Assembly: GCA_964609825.1 (NCBI GenBank)
Contig: CAZSSH010000007.1
Coordinates: 124,001 to 188,000, forward strand
From: CAZSSH01 sp964609825
GTDB taxonomy: Bacteria; Verrucomicrobiota; Lentisphaeria; Victivallales; Victivallaceae
DNA: 64,000 nt
Direction of reading: 5' to 3'
Shown: positions 35,502 through 44,900 of the stretch, one piece after another
Position numbering within the stretch: the first letter of the stretch is position 1
Layout: every line of letters begins with the position of its first letter
Translations under genes and position numbers: made by a program
Notes under the pieces: generated by a model
What the model was told of the DNA's origin: nothing
What the model saw: only the letters and a program-made list of their open reading frames with translations
Databases searched by the model: none

Positions 35502-36386
35502 TCAGTCCGCAATGGTCGGCATTCCGGCTTGAGTATAAAGTTTACGACCCCACATATAGTTTCTGGGATCCAAAGTTTCCTGCAAGGTGTGAGAGCCCGC
35601 ATGACCATCGGCAAAAGCGTAATTGCTGCGGCCGTTGTGACGATTGTAACCGACATAGGCGATCTGGTGGCTGCCGCCGGATTGGATCGCCGCCATGGCG
35701 TCGGCATAGCTGAGTTTTTTGGGATTAGCGCAGGCACCGGCTTCGCCGCCGCCCCAGACGCTGCCGCCGTCACTGATCCCGTTGGTCGGGCGGTGCGATT
35801 TGATCGCGGCGCCGCCGGCGACTGAGGAGCCCATGATCAAAGCGGCTTGGTCGGTGTATTCGGCGACGAGAATTTCCCCGCCGGGGTTGGCCGCTTTGCC
35901 CGCCTTGGTGAGGAGCATCGTACCAGCGCCGTTGGCAGCGTCACCGGCAAATTTACGACGCGGGAGAAATGCCGCGTTGCCGGTATAAGCCATTACTCTG
36001 GCCTGGGCATCTTTGGCGATCACGCTCGGATACCAGCCGCCTTGTTCCCCTTGGCCCGGATCGGGGATGTTTAACGCGGCGCAAGTAAAGCTCTTGTCGT
36101 TAAACGGCGCCGCGGCGCCGGCGTTGTTGGTGATAAAAGCGCTCCAGTGGACATAGCCGTCGGCACTGGAGGTGCCGTTTTTGTAAAAGTACGAGGTCGG
36201 GAAGTAATCCTGATTGCTTGAAGTGTACATTACCAGCCCCATCCCCTGTTGTTTGAGATTGCTGAGGCAGCTGGTGCCGTGAGCTGCGGCGCGGGCTTTG
36301 TTAAGGGCGGGCAACAGCATGCCGGCGAGTACCGCGATAATCGCGATAACGACCAAAAGTTCGATCAACGTGAAATTTCTTTTCAT
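35502..36386 (-). CDS. Pseudopilin-like protein with a type IV prepilin N-terminus
   Basis: 294 residues behind AAGGAG. The N-terminus R-N-F-T-L-I-E-L-L-V-V-I-A-I-I-A is a class III prepilin signal: cleavage and methylation before Phe5 and Glu at position 5 of the mature chain, followed by a hydrophobic helix with LLPALNKAR and a C-x-S-N-L-K-Q motif. The C-terminal domain includes YNRHNGRSNYAFADGHAGS, the H-x-G-x-x-N-x-x-F-x-D-G-H pattern of the DUF1559/H-X9-DG family. These proteins are very numerous in Lentisphaerota and Planctomycetota; their job beyond a surface or secretion role is not established. No pilus assembly genes are in the window. Confidence 0.9.
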   Translation of the reverse strand: MKRNFTLIELLVVIAIIAVLAGMLLPALNKARAAAHGTSCLSNLKQQGMGLVMYTSSNQDYFPTSYFYKNGTSSADGYVHWSAFITNNAGAAAPFNDKSFTCAALNIPDPGQGEQGGWYPSVIAKDAQARVMAYTGNAAFLPRRKFAGDAANGAGTMLLTKAGKAANPGGEILVAEYTDQAALIMGSSVAGGAAIKSHRPTNGISDGGSVWGGGEAGACANPKKLSYADAMAAIQSGGSHQIAYVGYNRHNGRSNYAFADGHAGSHTLQETLDPRNYMWGRKLYTQAGMPTIAD

Positions 36387-36432
36387 CTTGTTTTACTCCT
36401 TGTTTACTGCCGGTTTGTCCGGCTTATGTCAT

Positions 36433-36459
36433 ATAATATAGTCCCGCAATGTTGGTCAA
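36433..36459 (-). promoter_or_regulatory. Candidate promoter of the pseudopilin gene
   Basis: On the minus strand TTGACC (36459-36454) is followed after 15 bases by TATTAT (36438-36433), about 47 bases before the start codon. The spacing is shorter than ideal, so confidence is low. Confidence 0.35.
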
Positions 36460-36513
36460 AGATTTGGCTAATATTATAATTGTGTAAATATCGGCGAATA
36501 TCGCAAAAAAAAT

Positions 36514-36546
36514 GCGATCCCGCGCGTCAATTGCGCGCGGGATCGC
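36514..36546 (-). terminator. Strong intrinsic terminator of the glycosyltransferase gene
   Basis: GCGATCCCGCGCG (36514-36526) and CGCGCGGGATCGC (36534-36546) form a perfect 13-bp stem with a 7-base loop. On the minus strand it is followed by a T-tract (complement of the A-run at 36505-36512), just after the stop of the glycosyltransferase. Confidence 0.9.
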
Positions 36547-36572
36547 AGAGATCGGTAAATAAATTTCAAAAA

Positions 36573-37775
36573 TTATTGGTTGCGGCCGTAAATTTTGTGG
36601 TACAGCGCCTCGGCCGTCTGGTGCATGTGCTCGGCGTCGACGGTGTCGGACACCGCTCCCAAATGGTATGTGCGGACTTTCTCTCCCTGGGCTCCCAGAT
36701 TGAAGCACACCAGAGGGTACTGGGCTCGGATGATTTCGGAGGCCAGATACGAAAAGGTTTCCGGCCAAACCGAGGGGAGCAGCAAGACATTGACTTTGTG
36801 TTTGATCATCAGCTCTGGTAATGTTTTCCACGAGAAGCGGCCGGTGATGATCATATTTTCCTCGGTTTTTCCGTAGTATTCGCCGAGGACGATCAATTGC
36901 TCCGGAAAAATCATGTGCGCCATGTCCTCGACGATCAGACTGCCTTTGGCTATGGAGGAGATGTTGCCGACCACCGCAAGACGCATCGGCGCCGGAGAGA
37001 GGGTAATCGGCTCGGGCACTTTAAAATAATCCATTGAGTGGGGCACGACTTTGATTTTGTCGCGGGCGTCGGGGAATTTGCTGCAAAAAATTTCTCTGGA
37101 TGACTCCGAAAAACAAATAATCCGGCGTGCCGCCGCCACCAGCTCGCCCCATTTGGGTCGCCACAAATTCATGTCGATGTTGCAATATTTGCGGTTTTTG
37201 CGGACGCAGACGACGCAGTCGTAGCGGGAGTCGCAAAATTGGTTTTTATAATCCAGCAAATTATAGGACGGGCATAAAATATGGAAGTCGTGGATCGGCA
37301 AAATCAAATCGTCAAATTGCTTGAGATAATCAATCCATTGGTATAGTGATGAAAATTTGACCAGCGAATTGCAATAAACGGTCTTGAATTTGACGTCGGC
37401 AGTCTGCTTAATCCATGCTTTTAAGCTCGAGTAATAGCGGATTTTTCGCTCTTTTCCGTTAAAAATTTCCGCAGTATAGTAGACCGGTTTCGCATTAAAA
37501 ACGGTATTTTTTAAGACTACCACGGGGATGCCGGACTTGACCAGCGACTGCCGCAGCATGATCGCGTATTTTTCGGTGCCGCCGCCCAAATCGTGGGTGA
37601 CAATCAGCACCGGTTCGCCGGAAATTACCTGGTTGAGCGGTCGGTCGAAGCCGATCCGGAACCATTTGCGCAACAACAGCATCACATGCTTTTTAATCAT
37701 GTTGAGGGTGGGCAGCAGCCGGTTGTTGCGATAATATCGCATGACTTTCCAACTTATTTCAGTAATTTCCGCCAT
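36573..37775 (-). CDS. GT4-type glycosyltransferase
   Basis: 400 residues. After a basic N-terminus the first Rossmann domain begins PVLIVTHDLGGGTEKYAIML, where the Gly-rich loop is the usual acceptor/donor loop of GT-B enzymes. The second domain contains MRLAVVGNISSIAKGS, EQLIVLGEYYG, and the donor-site region VLLLPSVWPETFSYLASEI with the conserved Glu. A cysteine-rich insertion (FCDSRYDCVVCVRKNRKYC) lies between them, a feature of some GT4 proteins acting in surface-glycan synthesis. Donor and acceptor are unknown. It stands alone, with no other glycan genes adjacent and its own terminator. Confidence 0.82.
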   Translation of the reverse strand: MAEITEISWKVMRYYRNNRLLPTLNMIKKHVMLLLRKWFRIGFDRPLNQVISGEPVLIVTHDLGGGTEKYAIMLRQSLVKSGIPVVVLKNTVFNAKPVYYTAEIFNGKERKIRYYSSLKAWIKQTADVKFKTVYCNSLVKFSSLYQWIDYLKQFDDLILPIHDFHILCPSYNLLDYKNQFCDSRYDCVVCVRKNRKYCNIDMNLWRPKWGELVAAARRIICFSESSREIFCSKFPDARDKIKVVPHSMDYFKVPEPITLSPAPMRLAVVGNISSIAKGSLIVEDMAHMIFPEQLIVLGEYYGKTEENMIITGRFSWKTLPELMIKHKVNVLLLPSVWPETFSYLASEIIRAQYPLVCFNLGAQGEKVRTYHLGAVSDTVDAEHMHQTAEALYHKIYGRNQ

Positions 37776-37988
37776 TTATCGATCCGTTATTTAAGTCGCC
37801 GGACAGGGCTGCTGCCGCAACTCGAGGCAAGCTCGGGAGGCAACCGCAAAAAATCGGCAACTGATGATTTGTAACATTGTTTTAATCTACACGGCCAATC
37901 CTTAAAAAGCAAATAAAAAAAGCGCGAAACTCGGTTTTTTTTAAACCGGTTTTATATGTGTGTCTTTGGTCTTGGCAACGGTCGGCGG

Positions 37989-39482
37989 TTAACGGGTCGA
38001 CGGTGTCAAAACGACAAAGGAGGGCAATCCCGGCAGTTGCCAACGGTCGAGCAGTGCTTTGACCTTGGGATCGTTGAGGTCCTCGGCTTGAAATTTGACA
38101 AAGATAAAGTTTTTGAGCTCATTTTGCACTTGGGTATCCGGCAATACGTTGCGGCTCATGCTTTGGCAGTTTTTACACCATGTCGCCCAAAAGTCGATCA
38201 GCAAGGGTTGATTTTGCGCCTTGGCGGCAGCAACTGCCGCGTCGAGTTTGGCGAATTCGGCCTCGGCCGAGTAGCGCCCCGGCAGCAGCGAAACCGCGAG
38301 ATAAAAGTAATACCCCGCCGCCAAAACGATGAGGATGCCAAAAACATATTTGATTTTGACCATAAACATCCCGGGTTTGGGGAGGATTGCCAGCCCGGCC
38401 CCGGCGAGCGGCCACGGGAGCCCCATGCCGACTCCAAGCAAAAACGGCAACGCCAGAGCTGCCGGATTGCCCTGATTGTAGAGATTGCCCGAGAGCAGCA
38501 AAGCGCTGATCACCACCGGCGCCACGCAGGCTCCGGCGAGGAGCGCGCTCACCGCGCCAAGGGCGATGAGCCCGGCGGTTTTGCCGAGTTTGTCGGTCTT
38601 GATATCATTGACTTTGGTCGATAAATCAAGGTTGAATACGCCGAACATGGCCAGAGAGAGCAGCAAAAAGACGCCACCGATGACGCCGTTAAAAATCCAC
38701 GACGAGTTGAGGCTCCCAAACTTGGCGCCCCCCAAAATCACCGCCAAACCCAAGATCCCGTAAGTTGCCGCCATTCCGGCCCCGTACAGAAAGCCGTACC
38801 ACAACCCCCTTTTACCGCCAGAAGCACCGATGATGGCAAGGTTGATCGGGATCATCGGCAGCACGCAGGGGGTAAGATTGAGGCCGATGCCGCCGACAAA
38901 GATCAGGAGCAAAATCACCCAAAACGCCTTGTCGGCAAACATGTCTTTGGTAGCAGTTCCGCCGGCTTGTTCGCCGCTTAAAAATTGCAGAAACTCGGGA
39001 ACGCCGACTTCGCCGGAGAGTTTGCGCAGCAACGCGAGCCCCGCGTAGCCGGTGTCGCCGCCGGTTGCCGAGTTGCCGGTTGTCGCCGCCGCATCCGGAG
39101 CGATTTCGACGGTTTGCGGCATAAAACAAAGACCCGGCGCGCCGGGTTTGGTTTCGCGGCAGCCCTGAAACTCGACGGTACCGTGAAACGGCGGCGTACC
39201 GGCAAATTTCCAACGGGCGACTCCGGACGGATAGATCAAAGTGTCGCCAAAGGTTTCATCTTTGTGCAGCACGGGTTTATCCTCGGCTGTTGCCGCGACG
39301 CTTTTGCCGCTCTTGTCGGTGACCTCAAAAACGATGCTTTTGTCATAAAGATAATGACCGGGGGCAATCGAGATTGATACCGTCAGCGCGTCGTCTTTTG
39401 CCGCGGTCGAGACCGCAAACGGCGAGTCGGCAAATAAGAGCGGCAGCCAAAGCGCCGCCAGCATGGACAAAAATAATTTCAT
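37989..39482 (-). CDS. dsbD: Thiol:disulfide interchange protein DsbD
   Basis: 497 residues with the three-part DsbD layout. A signal peptide (residues 1-18) leads into a periplasmic immunoglobulin-like domain with a cysteine pair (FQGCRETKPGAPGLCFMP). The membrane domain carries the redox cysteines in LNLTPCVLPMIPIN and LAGACVAPVV. A C-terminal thioredoxin domain has the active site DFWATWCKNCQSM. It moves electrons from cytoplasmic thioredoxin to periplasmic thiol reductases. Its start overlaps the stop of the WCPWC thioredoxin gene by four bases, so the two are co-translated and probably work together. Confidence 0.95.
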   Translation of the reverse strand: MKLFLSMLAALWLPLLFADSPFAVSTAAKDDALTVSISIAPGHYLYDKSIVFEVTDKSGKSVAATAEDKPVLHKDETFGDTLIYPSGVARWKFAGTPPFHGTVEFQGCRETKPGAPGLCFMPQTVEIAPDAAATTGNSATGGDTGYAGLALLRKLSGEVGVPEFLQFLSGEQAGGTATKDMFADKAFWVILLLIFVGGIGLNLTPCVLPMIPINLAIIGASGGKRGLWYGFLYGAGMAATYGILGLAVILGGAKFGSLNSSWIFNGVIGGVFLLLSLAMFGVFNLDLSTKVNDIKTDKLGKTAGLIALGAVSALLAGACVAPVVISALLLSGNLYNQGNPAALALPFLLGVGMGLPWPLAGAGLAILPKPGMFMVKIKYVFGILIVLAAGYYFYLAVSLLPGRYSAEAEFAKLDAAVAAAKAQNQPLLIDFWATWCKNCQSMSRNVLPDTQVQNELKNFIFVKFQAEDLNDPKVKALLDRWQLPGLPSFVVLTPSTR

Positions 39483-39922
39483 TGCGCCTGTTTGTCAGTA
39501 TATTGTTTCATCCAATCCAAATGATCTTTGAGTGAACTGTAGCCGTATTTCCCGAGTTTTTCGCCTTTGGCGTCAGTCATGATAACCGTCGGATAGCCGG
39601 TGACGCTGTACTTTTGCGCGAGATCCTTATTTTGTTTGGTTTCTTTGGCAGGGAGTTTCTTTTTACTGGGGAAGTCCAAAAAGACCAATACCACTTTATC
39701 TTTGGCGAAGTCTTTAAACTCCTTTTTTTCTAAAACTTCATTGTGCAGCTTAACGCACCACGGGCACCAGTCGGAGCCGGTAAAGAGCAGATACATCGGC
39801 AAATTTTTCTCAGTGGCGACTTTTTGCGCCGCATTGTAATCGGTGTACCACGATTTGTCGACCGCCATCAACCCGGTCGTCGCAAACAATGCGAAAACCA
39901 CTGCCAGCATCCACTTTTTCAT
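39479..39922 (-). CDS. Periplasmic thioredoxin-fold protein with a WCPWC active site
   Basis: 147 residues from ATG 39922 behind AGGAGG; the frame is open farther upstream but the ribosome-binding site decides. Signal peptide of about 19 residues (MKKWMLAVVFALFATTGLMA), then a thioredoxin fold with the site FTGSDWCPWCVKLHNEV and the cis-Pro in VTGYPTVIMTDA. It belongs to the DUF255/Thioredoxin_7-like group. Translational coupling to dsbD suggests that DsbD keeps it reduced. A close paralogue is encoded at 45092-45529. Confidence 0.9.
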   Translation of the reverse strand: MKKWMLAVVFALFATTGLMAVDKSWYTDYNAAQKVATEKNLPMYLLFTGSDWCPWCVKLHNEVLEKKEFKDFAKDKVVLVFLDFPSKKKLPAKETKQNKDLAQKYSVTGYPTVIMTDAKGEKLGKYGYSSLKDHLDWMKQYTDKQAQ

Positions 39923-40092
39923 AACCAAAACCTCCTGTTTTTTATCCCCCGCGGGCCGATGACCCGGATTGGGCAAAATTGAGCTTGCAAATGCGCCGTA
40001 TCATATGCGTTGCAACACTGCTAGGGAATATAATACGCAATCCGTCAAAAATCAAGTTGAAATAAAAAAATGCAAAAAATATTATTTTGCTC

Positions 40093-40120
40093 TTGCTATT
40101 TTCTAAAAATATTGTATAAT
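40093..40120 (+). promoter_or_regulatory. Promoter of the GntR-type regulator gene
   Basis: TTGCTA (40093-40098), a 16-base spacer and a perfect TATAAT (40115-40120) lie 35 bases before the start codon. The predicted leader is about 28 bases and has no ribosome-binding site. Confidence 0.75.
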
Positions 40121-40132
40121 TAATAGAAAATA
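40097..40132. promoter_or_regulatory. Inverted repeat over the promoter, candidate operator for autoregulation
   Basis: TATTTTCTA (40097-40105) and TAGAAAATA (40124-40132) are perfect 9-bp arms separated by 18 bases. They flank the -10 box and touch the -35 box of the regulator's own promoter, the usual place for repression by a dimeric GntR protein. Confidence 0.5.
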
Positions 40133-40154
40133 ACAAATGAAATTATAATATATC

Positions 40155-41234
40155 ATGAAATTCAACGAAATCGTCACCGATTTGCGCGGCCGGATTGCCG
40201 GCGGTGAATTTTTGCCGGGTGAGCAATTGCCGTTGCGCGCCGAATTACTGAAAGAATACGACACCAGTTTGGGAACCATCCAAAAAGCGGTCAATTTGTT
40301 GCAACAGGAGGGTTTTTTGACCAACGGCGGCCCCAACGGCACCCGGGTGGCGGCCGATTCGCCGCATTTGTTTACGGTGGGGATCGTGGTGCCGGCCAAG
40401 CCGGATGACGATGAGCAGATTTGGGATACCTTTTTTCAAGCCTTTGCATTGGCGGTGGAGGAGTATTCGTATCACGGCGGGTCTTTCAAATTTAAATTTT
40501 ACTACGGTGTCGAGCGCCACAGTGAGAATTCGGCGGCTTATCGCGAGCTCCTTGAGGATATTTGCTGCCGCCGGATCGCCGGATCGATTGTCTTGCAGCG
40601 CATGACGCTCTCGGAGCGGATGATTAATGCCGTCAGTGCTTTGCCGACGGTGATTTTCAGCGGCCGGACGTTTGCTGCCGAAAATATCATTCCGTTGAAA
40701 ATCGATTTTTTGGAAATGGCCGGGGTCGGATGCCGATTGCTCGCCAAAGCGGGGAAAAAACGCCCGGCGGTAATTGCCAATACCGGCTTGCCGCTCGATT
40801 TTGTGCCGGAAATCATCAAGTGCGCGGTGCAACAAAACTTGATGACCGACGAAACGATGGTGCTGGGGATGTGTCTCTGCCGTGAGGCGGTGCCATGGTG
40901 TGAGCAATTGATCAAGACGCTGTTTGCCCCGTCGCGCAAGGATCGGCCCGACAGCGTGATTGTGCTCAACGAAAACTTTTTGGATGTGGTCAAAAACTCG
41001 TTGCGGCAACTTGGCCTGAGTGATATTCCCATTGTCAGCCACTGTAATTTTCCGGTAAAGACGCCATCGCCGGAAAAAGTGATCCGGGTCGGCAATGATA
41101 TCCGGACGAGTTTGTTGCTGGCATTGGCGGCGCTCAAAAACAAGCCGCAAAGCAATCGGCCGCCGTTGTTGCTGCCGGTGGTGGACGAGTCGCAGCTTGC
41201 CAAAGAGTTTGTTTGGGCAAAGCAAGGCAAGTGA
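40155..41234 (+). CDS. GntR-type transcriptional regulator with a LacI-like sensor domain
   Basis: 359 residues. Residues 1-70 form a GntR winged helix (IVTDLRGRIAGGEFLPGEQLP, then SLGTIQKAVNLLQQEGFL as the recognition region). Residues about 75-355 resemble the periplasmic-binding-protein fold of LacI/GalR regulators (TVGIVVPAKPDD, RIAGSIVLQRM, LLAKAGKKRPAVIANTG, PDSVIVLNENFLDVV). This GntR/AraR-like architecture usually senses sugars. No ribosome-binding site precedes ATG 40155. The gene is followed by a pseudopilin and a secreted glycoside hydrolase that it may control. Confidence 0.85.
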   Translation: MKFNEIVTDLRGRIAGGEFLPGEQLPLRAELLKEYDTSLGTIQKAVNLLQQEGFLTNGGPNGTRVAADSPHLFTVGIVVPAKPDDDEQIWDTFFQAFALAVEEYSYHGGSFKFKFYYGVERHSENSAAYRELLEDICCRRIAGSIVLQRMTLSERMINAVSALPTVIFSGRTFAAENIIPLKIDFLEMAGVGCRLLAKAGKKRPAVIANTGLPLDFVPEIIKCAVQQNLMTDETMVLGMCLCREAVPWCEQLIKTLFAPSRKDRPDSVIVLNENFLDVVKNSLRQLGLSDIPIVSHCNFPVKTPSPEKVIRVGNDIRTSLLLALAALKNKPQSNRPPLLLPVVDESQLAKEFVWAKQGK

Positions 41235-41268
41235 TCTATAATTTAAAACCGCAAAAGCGAAAGGAAAT

Positions 41269-41952
41269 ATGATGAAAGATGATCTGATTGCCGTTGGGAT
41301 ATCGGCGACGGTTGCCAAAAAATCCGGTTTTTTATTCACGTTGATTGAGCTCTTGGTGGTAATTGCTATCATCGCCATTTTGGCGTCGATGCTGCTGCCC
41401 GCATTGAACAAAGCGCGCGACCGGGCCAAGTTGATCAAATGCGTCAGCAATCTCAAGCAAATCGGGGTCGGTTACGCAATGTACGCCTCCGACAGCAAAG
41501 ATTTTATCCCGTATCATTACAGCAAGCCGGATTTGCGGGCGGTGAGCGATTGGAGCAAGCCGGTGTCCTACGGCGTTTTGTCGAGCAACAAATATTTGCC
41601 CCAGCAAGGCGGAGTGCCGGACTCGCAAAAAGGCAAAGGGTATGCCAATGAACGGAGCAAAATCTTCCGCTGCCCGGGCTCGATTACCAACAGTTTCACC
41701 GCGGACAACTCATTCGGCGACTATATGTGCGATGTCCCGGTGATCGAGGGGGTCCGTAAAACGGTGATTTATGCCAAAATCACCCGGGTGGCGCGCGATT
41801 ACTATCTGGTGTCGGATTTGATCATTAACGACGCCAAGCGCGACCATAATTTTGATGCCAACGCCCTTTATGTCGACGGTAAGGTCAAGACGCATAAGAA
41901 TGTCACTTCGGCCGTCAAATTTGACTATAATTTTTGGAAAAATCAAAACTGA
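41269..41952 (+). CDS. Pseudopilin-like protein, second copy
   Basis: 227 residues; ATG 41269 or ATG 41272 both fit the AAAGGAAA site. A 20-residue leader ends G-F, then L-F-T-L-I-E-L-L-V-V-I-A-I-I-A with LLPALNKARDRA and the C-V-S-N-L-K-Q-I-G motif. The C-terminal domain ends in the HNFDANALYVDGKVK pattern that replaces the D-G-H of related proteins. It is 20 bases upstream of a large secreted glycoside hydrolase gene and follows the regulator gene by 34 bases. Such pairs suggest a surface assembly linked to glycan use; this is inference. Confidence 0.88.
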   Translation: MMKDDLIAVGISATVAKKSGFLFTLIELLVVIAIIAILASMLLPALNKARDRAKLIKCVSNLKQIGVGYAMYASDSKDFIPYHYSKPDLRAVSDWSKPVSYGVLSSNKYLPQQGGVPDSQKGKGYANERSKIFRCPGSITNSFTADNSFGDYMCDVPVIEGVRKTVIYAKITRVARDYYLVSDLIINDAKRDHNFDANALYVDGKVKTHKNVTSAVKFDYNFWKNQN

Positions 41953-41972
41953 TCCGGGAGCAGAGTTTACTG

Positions 41973-44900
41973 ATGAATTTGCGTTGTTTCATTTTGTTGC
42001 TGTCGGTCGCGGTGTTGCCGCTGGCCGCGACGGACATGGTGCCGGACAGTTGCGCCGGGTTTTATGTTTCGCCCGGAGAGACCGTGACCTTGGATTTCTT
42101 GTTGCGCGGCGGTGACCTCAAGGAGCTTTCTTATGTGTTAAGTGATTACTCCGGCAAAGAAATTGCCTCCGGTACGGCTGTGACCGCTGCCGGTCACAGT
42201 CAAATTAACCTCGAAAAATTGGCGCAAGGTTACTATGAGCTGACGTTTGCCGGGCAGGACAAGGCGTTTGGGGTGATTGTGCTCCCTGATTATATTTCGC
42301 CGCGCGACGGCTACTGGCAGCTTGACGCGGGGCTCACCTGGTCCAAATGGGATATGAACACCAAAAAAACGATGGTCAAAATTTTGACGCAAAAAGGCAT
42401 TGCCGGGTTTCGTGAGCGCTTGCCGTGGCCGGGGATAGACAGCGCCAAAGGATTTGACGCCGATGCGGGAGGGGTGAAAATGCTCCGCGATCAAGTTTAC
42501 GGCGGGGACGGCCGGGTGCTGGAACTCTTTCAGGATTCGCCCGGGTACTTGCGGTTTGACCCGGCCAATCCGTTTGCCGTCGATTTGGCCAAAAGTTTCG
42601 TCTCGTGGCAAAAAATCGTCGCCAATTATCAGCACTCCTGGTCGGCGCTGGAGCTCTGGAATGAGCCGTTTTACTCGGCCAAAGGCATCCCTGCCGACCA
42701 GTATGTGCCGATCGCCAAAACGGTGGCGGCGGCGGTTGGCAGGATGACGGTGGCTGGCGGTTGTTTCTCGCCGAGCATTGCGAGCGCTTACTTGGATAAT
42801 TGCGCTGACAACGGTTTTTTGGATGCGATTGACGCGATGACACTGCATTTTTACGGCAACCCGGAGACGATGGCCAATTTGATCGTTTTTTACCGCGATT
42901 ACCTCAAACGTTACGGCAAAGCAAACATGCCGTTGTGGGTTTCGGAGTCGGGTACGCCGGGACAATTGGGCAAATATAACCGATCCGGCGCCGCCAGTGA
43001 CGCGGAGACCGCCCGCAAAACGGTGATGCGTGCCGTCGAGTGCCGGGCGCTCGGAGTGGAGCGCTTTTATGCGTTTTATCTCCAATACCATATCGAGGGT
43101 GTGATTTCGTGGGGAATGACCGATCGCAATGCGTCGCCGCAGCGTGCTTTGGCGGCTTGGCTGTATGCGGCGCAGACCATCGGCCAGTTACCATATTTGG
43201 GGACGGTGAAAGCATTGGCCGGGCCGGGACGGCTCAACCGGGTCTTTGATGCCGGAAGCGATGCCGTAATTGTGCTGTACGGCGCACCCGGCGAAACTGT
43301 CAAGTTGCCGTTTCCGATCATCTCGGCAAGCGGGATTGACGGCCGCAATTTGCCGACACCTAAGGGCGCGGTGACACTTGCAGACGGCTTGATCTATCTC
43401 AGAGTTGGTAAAAATATGCTTGACGTTGAGGATGCCGGAGTCGGTGCGGGATTATTTGCGTATTTGTCGTTGCCGAAGCCGGTGCGTACGGTCAAAACAC
43501 TGGTGCTCCAGCCGGTATATCTGCCCAAACAATTTTCCCAGGCGACCAATAACGGCTATTTTGTGGCCGACGAGGCGGTCGGTCAATTGAAACTCCCGGT
43601 TAATGTGGTCAATTTAAAGGACAGCGAGTGCGAAGTCACGGTAACTCTGAACTTTGCCGGGGCGCTGCCGCAGACGTTGAAATTGCCGCCGTTGTCGAGC
43701 CGGCAGCTTGTTTGGGAGCTCAATCTTGCCGGACAGCTCAAAGGCAACGTGCCGTTAAATATCCTTATCCGGGCGAAATCAGCCGATGCAGCAGATCAGG
43801 CGGCCATCGTCCTTTTTGCTGCTCCGTCCAAAAAGACGTACATGGTGGTCAAAAACAGTGAAAAAATGGTCCTTGACGGTGAAAAAAAGGAGAAATCATG
43901 GGCGTCGAGCACGTTGATTACGGATTTAACTTGTCTTGATGACAGTCCTGACGGAAAACCGGTCAAGCCGGAGGATTTCCAGGCGTCGGCCAATGTTATG
44001 TGGAGCGATACCGGACTTTGTTTTTTTGTCGAAGTTGACGACCCGGTGCACGAAGCGCCGGAGACGGCAGCATTGTCGTGGCAAAAGGACAGCGTCCAGA
44101 TTGCGTTTTTTCAGGAAAACAGTCCGCATGACCGCAATGATTTTGAGTGGGGGTTTTATCTTGACGGCAACGGTCCGCAAAAAGTGCTCTTTCGCTCCAG
44201 TGGCGGCGGCAAACTCTCCGACGGGACTAAAATTGCAATCCGGCGCGACGAAGCGGCTAAAAAAACCTGTTATGAGGGTGTGATTTCGTGGCTCGACCTC
44301 GGGTCGATGAATGCGATCAATGAGCGTGCGGGCAGCCGCTTCCGGCTGAGCTTTATCGTCAATGACGCCAATCGCGGCCAAAGGCGCTGGCTGGAGTGGT
44401 CGCCGGGGATTGCCAAAAGCAAAAAGCCGACCGAGTACCCCGAGCTGGTGCTTTATGACGCCGATGGCGGCGGGCGGACGGCGTCCGATGACAGTTTATT
44501 GCGGCAATACCAAACCGCGGTGCCGGGCAATTTTGAGCTTCTCACGTATCAGGGGTGGACGGCGCTCAAAATGCTTGACCGCAAAGACAGCGTGCTTACT
44601 TGGACGCTGCCCGAGGCAAAGTCGTCGGATCTGCCGTTTACCTTGTCATTTTATTTGGCCGCGACTCAATTTCATCAATACAAAAGCACCGGTTTTGTCG
44701 TCAAAGCCGGGTTCGCCGATGCGGCCAAACAAGAGGGGTATGAAAGCTGGATCGCCTCGGGCGGCAACATGTTTGCCGACCGTACCGGGTTTGCCTTGGC
44801 CGACCGGGACGGCACCTTGGTCCGGCTCGGGCCGGATGGTGTTAAGTTCCCGACCGACGGCAAATTTTATAAGATTACGTTTGTTTATGACCCGGTGAGC

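Noticed and set aside
37880..37988. A/T-rich hairpin-like region after dsbD
   Set aside because: Only a short weak CGGTTT/AAACCG stem with an ill-placed T-run was seen, not enough to call a terminator.
41934..41972. Earlier TTG start for the GH39-like enzyme
   Set aside because: It overlaps the pseudopilin gene, and the signal peptide begins cleanly at ATG 41973.
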